A stretch of 64,000 bases of DNA from the NCBI RefSeq assembly GCF_009905375.1, contig NW_027418184.1, positions 1 through 64,000 on the forward strand. The letters run 5' to 3'. The notes under the pieces are model-generated. The model worked only from the letters and a program-made list of their open reading frames with translations, did not search any database and was not told where the DNA came from. Source of the stretch: Apium graveolens. Taxonomy: Eukaryota > Streptophyta > Magnoliopsida > Apiales > Apiaceae. Positions 55,060-64,000 of this stretch are shown here, one piece after another (position 1 is the first letter of the stretch; every line of letters starts with the position of its first letter). A program made the translations under genes and the position numbers.

Positions 55060-58000
55060 TGTAATAACTCGAATTTTTGAGACCTTGTAAAACGTTAATG
55101 AATAGTAACCCTGACGGACGGGAAAAACTTTTGAGCCCACACTATATAGTGCATGAGAAAATGAGTTTCAGAGTTGATATTATGATTATACGTACCAAAT
55201 TAGTGTATGTAAACGCTATTAGTTTTCGAAGAAAAAGAACTTTGAAAAACTACCGTATTTACGACTCGTCGAGGATTACGGGAATCATAATATAATTACA
55301 AGATTAAAACCCTACATATTTATATTCAAGTATGATAATTCAAATTATAAGGAATAAATACGAAATGAATTACGCCGCGAACCATTTACGAGTAAGTATT
55401 ACGAAAATGCTTAAGCGACCGAGCGAACGCGTAAACGATTAAATAAACATAAAGCACTAACTAACCATGGTAAGAAAGTAACCATGGTTACTTTATCAAA
55501 TAGTGAGCTAAACTTAGGATGATCAAGAAAGCTAGCCAAATAGTGTGCTAAGGAAGCTAGCACATGTAGTTTAGCTTGTAAACTAGCAAGCTACTTGCAT
55601 TTGTCCCCAAGATTTGCAACAAGAATAAAATCCTAGGATACAAACTAGGAGAATATCAAACCAATATAAGATATCACAAATCCCATTTCCTAGAAACAAC
55701 CAAGGAAGCAAGCATAAAAACCCTCCTTCTCTCCCCACTTGTTTCATTCGGCTATTTCAAGAAAAGGGAGGAATTCAAAATCAAAATCTCAAAATATAGT
55801 CATGGTAAAATCATCCCATTAATTCTAAAGCTTCCTAACAACCAAACTAAGGTAATAAAATTCTTTCATCTCTTTTTATTAAGGTTTGATGGGTGAAATA
55901 AAATAAAGAAAGTTACTAGTGAATAATATGAATAGTAACTCTTTGGTTTCTTGATTTCAATGGTGGTTTTAGGTTCCAAAAATCATACCAAGCACTTCCA
56001 AGACTCCACCATCCTCAAGAACACATCTCAAGCTTTCAAGAAAGGTAAAAATCCTGGGCCCAATTTTATTTAAGATTCATCTTCAAGATCCATTTAGTAT
56101 GTAGTTGTAAACCTAGTTTGAAGTGGTATTGTTGAAATCTTGATATTTAGTTAAGTAGATGTGAGGTCGATTGTTGTTGCCTCAAGAACATGATGTTATT
56201 GAGAGTAGTTTATGTGTTGATGATGAGATGATGATTGTTGATAGTTGTGTTAAGAGTTAGGGCGTAAATGAAACCCCGATCGTAAACGTAATTCCGTTAA
56301 AACGAACAAATCATAACTTTAAGTTTCTGCAGAAAGTCCCGAAGATGTAAACTGTGGTTTCTTGAAAAATAACCCCTTATTATGATAGAATGTTATAAGG
56401 ATCGTTTAGGCGCTTGAATCGCTTGATTCCGATTTACGGATCAAAAGTTATGGCCGTTTTACTAAAAGTGATTTACGCAAAAAAAACTGCTACGAATTAC
56501 GAACTTTGAAAATATAAAGGATTGACTTAAAAGTGTTCATAAATCATGAAATTTTTACAGAGAGTAACATATTGAGTTTCCTAACTTCCATAAAAATATC
56601 AAGTGAAAATAATGATTTTTCAATTTTATAAAAATATCGGAGTTGAGACTACGCGCGTAGAAACCGTAGAATCCATAAGCGGAGCCGACGGCGATAATGA
56701 AAATGAACCTAAGATACTTAGAGAAATGAAGCGACCATGATGTAATAAGGAATTAAAGGACTAATAATGTTAGTACAAGTTGAGAGGGTACATAATAAGT
56801 AGCGCATGCATGCGAGTCGCCGTAAATTAGAACGGGTCCTAACAAATTGTGTTTATGATTAATAGATTTCCGAGCGGAACCTAGAGCATCCTCCACCTCG
56901 AGATACCCAAGCAAGTTTACGAACCCAACTCCATTTACTGTTGTGTTGTGAAAGGATTGTTTTATTATCATTGCATAAGTACCATGTTTTCCATGATACG
57001 TAGTTATTAAATTTTGCATGATATAGCAATGTTGTACGATAAGTATATATCGTGAAATGTTTAGTTCCGCTATAATGGTAACGTATTATAATAAGACCGA
57101 GAGTCGGTCGGGATTTCAAGATAAAAACCCGGGAATCATTCCGGTGATATTATAGGACGATTATAAGTCCATAATAGTACATTTTAAAGGGACTCAACGT
57201 CCACTTATGAAACATTAAAATACCTCGAACTTTTATTAAAACGACTTCGCAACGATCATATTCCCTCAACTATATTTTATTGTTCAAATAATAAATATTA
57301 TATACCTATTCCTTTATTATGGGAGAAGTATACTCCAATGATTATTTATTTCAAACCCGATTAAACATTAAAGATTATTAATTTCATAGACATAAACTAG
57401 GTGAGAAATATTATTTTAAATATTCTTTTACAAGAGTAAACTCATTCGAGGTTTAAATATTTATCGATTATCATTTAATTAATTATTATTTATTAAAGGG
57501 TTTATTTATTATTTAGAAATCATAGAACCGGATTTAAATTACTTTCTAATTTCGAAAATCATTCGAATAATTTCAGATCGTTGGAGAATATTATTCTGAC
57601 TAATTTAATATTTTGAATATAGTTTCAAGGAGAAACTTTTCCCCCTTATTTAATTATCTGTTGACAACGGTCAACTCACATCCTTAGTACTTCCTCCGAA
57701 AACTTTCGGAAGTACATATATATATATATAAAGTAAAGTTATGCCTATCAACAAGCAAAATGCTTGGGGGAACTTCGATGTGGTTCGAGTTCTCGAGATA
57801 TGATACGATCTCCTAAAGGACAAGGAATGGGTAGGATCCAAGTACTTCGTGTATTGGATATACTACTGGTACCGTAGGAGACGGTACAATATGTACCTAC
57901 GGACCTGCGAAGTGTGTGTATACCTGAAATGAGGACACATAGCCCGTATGCGGAAAGGGTGATAACCGGGATACGAAGGTGTCGTCCTTCTACTAGTAGA

Positions 58001-58778
58001 AAATGTTACTTTTATCGTAGTATGACTGATCATCGTATGCGGTGGCTCCAACGAATGTCCTAATTCTTCCAATTGGAATTGTGATGCAATACCGTAACCC
58101 AAGCCTAGGTGCTGGGCTTACTATTAAGCTATTCGCAGGATAATAAAATCCCCTAAAGAGTTGTTTTCATAAGAAGGTGTGTATCACCAAGGAAAACTAT
58201 TTTCGAATAAAACATAATTATCATATATGATGCTTTACGTAAGTTATCATATAGTCATTTACATACTGTACATTATTATGTTGGGCATTATTGGTCACAC
58301 TTGTTTTCTTAAATTGACACAACACAACAGTGAATCAAGATGCCTGCCATGAGAACGACAGCCAGGAAACAGGTAGGAAATGGCCAGCTGTTCCGTAGAT
58401 TGTTTGGTATTGTACCACAGGTAGTCCGAATAAGCTGGATTAGTTTTTAGTTGTTTTTAGTTCGGCTTATTTATAAGTATGACTTATGTAAGGTAATAAA
58501 CAAGAAACATATATTTGTCCAACGGACTAGCCTTATTTAAAGATTACTCCCCGGTAAGACTTAATCACTTTTGGATTGTAATAATTATCACTTGATGGTT
58601 GAATTACTCTAGTTATGAATGGTTCGTTTCCAAGACAATAACCTGTAAGTGTGTGTGTATGATAAGTGTGGGGTCATGAAGCGTGAGTATTTATATATTG
58701 TAGTGTGAGTTATGTGGTTGTAGTAGTTTAGATGGCGTGGCCTCCGAGATTCCTGACCCTGAATTTAGGGGCGCCACA
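55060..58778 (+). repeat. Tekay 5' LTR (3719 bp)
   Basis: Starts TGTAATAACTCGAATTTTTG after the interrupted SIRE-C integrase and ends CTGACCCTGAATTTAGGGGCGCCACA, four bases before the primer-binding site. The ends resemble the LTR at 116-3546. There is no second LTR for dating. Contains no credible gene; frames at 56753-57119 and 57863-58102 have no recognisable domain. Confidence 0.88.
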
Positions 58779-58782
58779 GAAA

Positions 58783-58795
58783 TGGTATCAGAGCC
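58783..58795 (+). other. Tekay primer-binding site
   Basis: TGGTATCAGAGCC, complementary to the 3' end of initiator tRNA-Met, directly after the LTR. Confidence 0.93.
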
Positions 58796-58987
58796 TTAGG
58801 TTATCAAATCTTGGAAACGATAGGATATAAAATACGTAGACATAGGAATAATAAAATAATCTATTAGAGCTCAAGTCGAGTTCGTCATCAGGCTACACGG
58901 GTAGTCTTGACAATTTTTACCATCAAGGGAATTCCGACTCTAAGTTAGTAACACCTTGCCTATTGTGTTAGGTACCAGTGGAGCCTA

Positions 58988-59658
58988 TGAGGGAGGTTGA
59001 CCCTGTTGAGGATGTTATGGTTCCTGAGCGTGACCCTAATCCCGAGCCAGATAACCCACCCATTGATGATTCAAATGATGACCTTACTAAGGATGTCCAG
59101 AGGAGGAGACTGACCTTCCTGTCCCCATAGCTAATGACGTTGAGATGACCCAGGGAGATGGCGTAGGCTGGAGGGATGTAGAGATGTACCCTCACCCGAC
59201 TAATCGCTCTCCTACCCCACCCCCAGAGATTCAGAGCCCTATGCCCTATACTGATGATGATGACGAGGATGGGATATATGCACAGGTCTACGAGGCTTAC
59301 GACATATCCTCTAGCGACCCAGACTCACCTCTACCACCCCCCGACAACCATACATGTAGTTGTACACGACTGGATGGTGGCTCAGCTTAACGCTGAGATT
59401 ACTGCGGCATCTGCTCGCATTGCAGAGTTACGCCAGGCATTGACAGCTGAGAGAGCCATCAGACTAGGATACCCAGGGGATTTCAGAGCTGCTTCCCCAA
59501 CCATAGCCCGCAGAGAGATTGATGGGATCGAGCTCCGTACCAGGGATCAGATGATGATGACAGCGATTGGAGGATACATCCTGGTAGTTAATGCAGAGCT
59601 GATGTTGGCAGGAGCGATGAGGAGGGTGTGTGACCTCACGCGCAGTGACAGTGACTGA
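58988..59658 (+). pseudogene. Acidic upstream reading frame of the Tekay element
   Basis: Lies between the primer-binding site and gag. Pieces in shifting frames read MREVDPVEDVMVPERDPNPE, then PTPPPEIQSPMPYTDDDDEDG and YDISSSDPDSPLPPPDN (59145-59390), then AEITAASARIAELRQALTAER with a C-terminus ending RVCDLTRSDSD (to 59658). Joined by eye they suggest a protein of roughly 220 residues with an acidic, Pro-rich N-terminal half and a helical C-terminal half. It has no recognised domain. It may be an accessory product or a decayed leader of gag. Two frameshifts are present. Confidence 0.5.
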
Positions 59659-60029
59659 GGGACTAGTGACTAGATATAGACCTTGAAGAAGGCTGGGTGA
59701 CTTGTCACCAATTTTGATAGGATAGCTAGTTGTAGATAGCGTTCCTAGCCCTTCAGGGTACACGACTTATGTATTTACATTTCAGTATTGAGGACAAGTA
59801 GTGATGTATTATAACAGGCATGTATGAACTCAGCTAGTTGTTTTGTTCCCCAAGATATAAGTGGGTGACCTTATGAAATATATATCTAAGCAGTTATCAA
59901 GAAATTTATGTCCATATTATTGCACTTTATAAAAACGTGCTAGATAATAAATTACATGCTTACACATGAATAAATTAATCTAACTGTTATAATTACAACT
60001 ATGTTGACAAATCTTCATTATCAGAATAA
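59659..60029 (+). other. Non-coding spacer between the upstream frame and Tekay gag
   Basis: Stop-rich, AT-rich toward 60000. No motif is recognised. Confidence 0.5.
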
Positions 60030-61281
60030 TGCCACCCCGTAGAAGAGGAACCAGGGCACAGCCCGTAGAATCAGTTAACCAACAACGGAATGAACCTGAC
60101 CTTGTAGTAAATGAAGAAAGTGAAGAGGACCTGGACTATAATGAATATGATGAGGAGAATATGTAGAAGAAGAGGCTGAGGATACCCATCAGGGAGGGAA
60201 CCCCATGAATGAATTTATGGAACTGCTAAGAGCAAATCTGAACTAACAGCCTATTCCACCACAGCCACATGCTATCCAACAGACTGCAGCCACTGCCTTT
60301 AGGGCCTTCAAATTTCTCAAACCCCCTGAGTTTCTAGGATCTGCCGACCCCGTTGAAGCACGGGCCTGGCTCAAAGAGATAGAAAAGTCCTTCGAGATAA
60401 TAGGTGTTGAGGAACGATACAAGACCATTTTTGCTTCTTACATGCTGATAGGAGAAGCTAACTACTGGTGGGAGTCCAAACGAAACCTAGAGACTGATGC
60501 TGTAATCCCATGGGATAGATTTACCCGACTGTTCTTAGACAAGTACTTCCCTAGGTTTAAGGAAACCCAGATGGAGATTAAGTTTCTGGAGTTGAAACAG
60601 GATAAGATGACGGTGGCAGGATATGAGGCCAAGTTTACTGAGTTGTCGAGATTTTTGCCTAAATTCGTGAATACCGAAGAAAAGAAAGCACGAAGGTTTC
60701 AGCTTGGTCTGAAACAATGGATCCAAAACCGAGTGGCGGTGTTAGAGCTGACAGACTATGCCACCTTAATGCAGAAAGCCTCGATTGTTGAAGCTGGCAG
60801 TGAGCAGAGTGTGAAGGAAAAGGAAAAGAGGAAGAGGAAGATAGGAAGCCAGGGAATAGGAACCGGGAAAAGAAGCCTTTCAAGCAGGTTCGTCAGGGGA
60901 GTGGTGTCCCAACCTGCGCGAGGCCCCGGATTCAGAAAGGCCCCAAGCGAGAGTGTTGGCCAGGGCGGGGGACAATCTAGGGCAACATTTCATAGCCAAC
61001 CATGTGCCCCAATACCAGAATGTCAGACATGCGGAAAAATACACCTTGGGATGTGCACCCAGGAAAGAGCCCCTCTGAAATGTTGCAGGTGCGACCAACC
61101 CGTACACATTGCCAACAACTGTCCCCAATATAGCAAGACATGTTTCCAATGTGGGAAAGTAGGACATATGAGGAAGGATTGCCCGATAATGAAGCCCCCA
61201 GTCTCAGGTATGAGCAGAGATGCATCCAGCCGACCCCTAGCTGCTAGGACCTTCAACATGATTGTTCAGGATGCTGTTTAA
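60030..61281 (+). pseudogene. Tekay gag
   Basis: Starts MPPRRRGTRAQPVE; an acidic stretch is broken near 60163 (frameshift) and by a TAA at 60244-60246. Then comes an open frame with the retrotransposon gag fold: FKFLKPPEFLGSADPVEA, WLKEIEKSFEI, WWESKR, FTRLFLDKYFP, FLELKQDKMTVAGYEAKF, LPKFV, KARRFQLGL. It ends with Cys-His modules CQTCGKIHLGMC, CCRCDQPVHIANNC and CFQCGKVGHMRKDC. The intact part runs 60442-61281 and ends at TAA where protease coding would follow almost at once. Confidence 0.88.
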
Positions 61282-61623
61282 AATACTGTCGTGATAGCAG
61301 GTACCCTTTTGTTAAATTCCGAGCATGCAAATGTCCTATTTGATTCTGGAGCAACCAAATCATTTATATCTCAAGATTTTACTAAAAAGTTAAAACTTAA
61401 CACCATACCCTTACGCGAGATATTACAAGTGGAAATAGCAAACAAAGAAATGATTCCTGTAAATCAAGTACACCCTAAGTGCAAGTTGAAATTAGAAGGG
61501 AAGGTCTTCAAGGGTGACCTAATCCCATTTGCGTTAGGAGAATTTGATGTAATTTTAGGAATGGATTAGTTATCCAGTAACGGAGCGCAAATAAATTGTG
61601 AATGGAAGAGAGTAAAGATAAGA
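61282..61623 (+). pseudogene. Tekay aspartic protease
   Basis: Active site VLFDSGATKSFIS near 61336, followed by the second conserved block FDVILGMD at 61545-61566. A TAG at 61567-61569 replaces the Trp usual in GMDWL (TGG to TAG), after which [12 protein letters not shown] continues in frame. The fold is otherwise complete. Confidence 0.88.
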
Positions 61624-62678
61624 GTGCAGAATGAAAAAGAAGTAGTGTTTAAAGGTCAACAACAGAAACAGAAATTTCTGACCATGATACAAGCAAAAAG
61701 ATTGTTAAGGAAGGGAAACGAGACCTATTTGGCTTATGTGATAGATACCAAGAAGAAGGTCCCTAATATACAGGACATACCCGTAGTAAAGGAATTCGAG
61801 GTTGTATTCCCAGAGAACTTACCAGGGTTACCACCTGACAGGGAAATAGAATTCGCTATAAAAATAGCACCAGGAACGACACTAGTATCCAAGGCCCCAT
61901 ATAGGCTAGCCCCAGTTGAGATGAAGGAGCTAGCTTCTCAACTGCAAGAGTTATTAGATAATGAAATGATAAGATCCAGTGTGTCGCCATGGGGAGCACC
62001 AGTACTGTTCGTAAAGAAAAAGGACGGCAGCATGAGATTATGCATAGACTATCGAGAGCTGAATAAGCTGACTATTAAGAATAGGTACCCTCTCCCCAGG
62101 ATTGATGACCTATTCGACCAACTCAAGGTAGCTGTACATTTTTCCAAAATAGATTTGAGAACAGGATATCACTAGTTGAAAATCAAACCGGAAGATATAC
62201 CGAAAACTGCTTTTCGCACTATGGGCACTATGAGTTCTTAGTCATGTCATTTGGGTTAACCAATGCACCCGCAACCTTTATGGATTTGATGAACAGAGTG
62301 TTCAAAAAGTACCTGGATATATGTGTGATAGTTTTTGTAGATGATATTCTGATCTACTCAAGGACAGAACAAGAACATGTAAAACATTTGAGGATAGTCT
62401 TAGAAATCTTGAGGAATAAGAAATTATATGCAAAGTTCTCGAAGTACGAGTTTTGGTTGAGAGAAGTTCAGTTTTTAGGACATGTGGTGAGTAGCAAAGG
62501 AGTTTTAGTTGACCCTGCCAAAATAGAGGTGGTATCCAATTGGGAAAGACCAACTACCCCAACAGAGGTTAGGAGTTTTGTGGGTTTAGCAGGAGATTAC
62601 CGAAGATTCGTGCAAGACTTTGCTAAGATAGCCGGTCCACTGACTAGACTTACCCGGAAGACAGAAAAGTTTGTATAG
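61624..62678 (+). pseudogene. Tekay reverse transcriptase
   Basis: Motifs: [85 protein letters not shown], and the catalytic [10 protein letters not shown] near 62335, then [15 protein letters not shown] and [15 protein letters not shown] at 62173-62175 replaces Gln (GYHQ), a frameshift lies near 62215, and TAG at 62676-62678 replaces Trp at the start of RNase H. The catalytic Asp pair is intact. Confidence 0.92.
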
Positions 62679-64000
62679 ACAGAGAAATGTGAGGAGAGTT
62701 TTCAAGAGCTGAAAAGGAGGCCGGTGTCAGCACCGGTGCTCGCTCTTCCCAATGGAAAGGGAGAGTTTGTGATATACAGTGATGCATCGCTTAAAGGATT
62801 AGGATGTGTACTGATGCATCACGGCAAAGTTATAGCATATGCCTCTCGACAATTGAAGGAGTATGAGAGCAGATACCCGATGCACGATCTAGAACTAGCA
62901 GCCATGGTGTTTGCCCTGAAAATTTGGAAACACTACTTATACGGTGAGAAATGCGAGATCTACACTGACCATAAAAGCCTCAAATATATTTTCACTCAGA
63001 AAGAACTGAACATGAGACATAGGAGATGGTTAGAGTTAATTAAGGACTACTACTGTGAAATTTTGTATCACCCGGGTAAAACCAATGTGGTGGCTAACGC
63101 CCTTAGTAGGAAGGAAAGACTCAAGATGATAATGACATCAGAGGAGTTATATAAAGAATTTGAGAAAATGGAAATCGACGTGAGAATGACCGGTAAAGGA
63201 ACGGAAGGATTATTTGAGATTAAGCTAGTGCCGGAACTGACTGAAAAGATACGAGTATGTCAGAAAAAGAAGATGAGCGAAGAAAGAGGAACATTGACCG
63301 GTGAAGAAGTGAGATGCGAGAAGGACGAGAAAGGGATCATGAGATATGCGTCCCGAATTTGGATTCCAAATATGCAAGAGTTAAAGGATGAGCTGTTGCA
63401 CGAAGGGCACAACTACAAATATTCAATCTACCCAGGAAGTACGAAGATGTACCGTGACCTTAAGGAATATTATTGGTGGCTTAACATGAAGAGAGAAGTA
63501 GCTGAGTGGGTCAGCAAGTACTTGACATGCCAGAAAGTGAAGGCTGAACATCAGCGACCTAGTGGACTATTACGGCCTTTGGAAATTCCGGAATGGAAAT
63601 GGGAGCATATAGCCATGGATTTTGTGACAGGCTTACCAAGGACAAAGACCAATCACGACGCCATATGGGTTATCATAGATAGATTGACCAAGTCCACACA
63701 CTTCCTACCAATTAATGAAAGGTACACCGTAGACAAGTTGGTGGATATTTACTTGAAGGAAATTATAGTGGGACACGGCGTTCCTATAGCCATAGTGTCA
63801 GATAGAGACCCAAGGTTTAATTCTCGATTTTGGAGAAGCTTCCAGGAATGTGTAGGCACCAGACTAAACATGAGTACCGCTTACAACCCCCAGACTAATG
63901 GACAAAACGAAAGGACTATTCAGACCCTAGAAGATATGCTGCGAGTGTGTGCCATTGATTTCAAAGGAAATTGGGATGACCACTTACCCCTGATCGAATT
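62679..64000 (+). pseudogene. Tekay RNase H and integrase, incomplete at the window end
   Basis: One open frame from 62679 to the window end. RNase H shows [42 protein letters not shown] and TDHKSL, then [15 protein letters not shown]. Integrase follows: zinc-finger region [19 protein letters not shown] and [12 protein letters not shown], where the first Cys of the usual C-x2-C is Tyr. The DDE core is present with [18 protein letters not shown] and [14 protein letters not shown]. The C-terminal part and any chromodomain lie beyond 64000. Confidence 0.92.

Larger units (their letters stand above)
55060..64000 (+). mobile_element. Tekay-type Ty3/gypsy element inserted in SIRE-C, runs off the window
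   Basis: A 3.7 kb 5' LTR, tRNA-Met primer-binding site, an acidic upstream frame, gag, protease, RT, RNase H and integrase in gypsy order on the plus strand. The window ends inside integrase, so the chromodomain, 3' LTR and target duplication are not seen. Several stops (some TGG to TAG or CAG to TAG) and two or more frameshifts make it inactive. It differs in LTR sequence from the element at 1-3546. Confidence 0.93.

Noticed and set aside
59464..59763. 99-codon minus-strand frame in the Tekay upstream region
   Set aside because: Overlaps the better supported plus-strand acidic frame and has no recognisable features.

Overview
This is plant nuclear DNA. It holds one spliced host gene, for a cytosolic methylenetetrahydrofolate reductase (MTHFR), surrounded and invaded by LTR retrotransposons and smaller DNA transposons. 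The AT-rich sequence, plant-type GT-AG introns, plant-type MTHFR protein and SIRE, Tekay, Athila and Tat lineages indicate a eudicot. The repeat style suggests an asterid (possibly Apiaceae), but that is a guess. No rRNA, tRNA gene, CRISPR array or bacterial-type operon is seen.

Layout. 1-3546: 3' end and 3.4 kb LTR of a Tekay-type Ty3/gypsy element (+). 4461-17774: SIRE-A, a complete 13.3 kb SIRE-lineage Ty1/copia element (-) with a GGCTA target duplication and about 1% LTR divergence by hand alignment. 18314-18486: Emigrant/pogo-like MITE. 19804-25930: MTHFR with TATA box and 11 exons; its introns carry a 295 bp tandem duplication that repeats the start of exon 8, and a 335 bp foldback MITE. 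26375-26600: SINE (-). 26900-28343: hAT element with a BED-finger remnant. 28715-31006: Tekay LTR fragment beside a Tat-type gypsy PR-RT fragment (-). 31007-31400: one CACTA terminus. 31832-45077: SIRE-B, a second complete but decayed 13.2 kb SIRE element (-), inserted with an ATAAT duplication into a tandem array of about 175 bp units that continues to 45941. 45942-46620: duplicated tRNA-box-containing repeat. 47011-64000: a nest in which an Athila element is interrupted by SIRE-C, which is interrupted by a Tekay element running off the window.

How the parts relate. SIRE-A and SIRE-B are more than twice the length of a minimal copia element because each carries a 3.7-4.6 kb region downstream of pol. 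It encodes a large protein with a shared N-terminal domain, a long disordered middle and a charged, partly coiled C-terminal part. In both, a TATA-like box and CT-rich leader lie 130-150 bp upstream of this extra reading frame. Each family is also strewn with its own 10 bp motif (ATCAGAACTT type in A and C, ATCCGTCGGG type in B), in LTRs, spacers and coding sequence. An element-coded protein plus dispersed family-specific motifs is the best candidate here for an undescribed system; the functional link is inference.

Most retroelement genes are broken, often by stops consistent with C-to-T change. Only MTHFR looks like a functional host gene. Coordinates of LTRs, target duplications and exons were read by hand from the sequence; lineage names rest on recognised protein motifs, without database searches.
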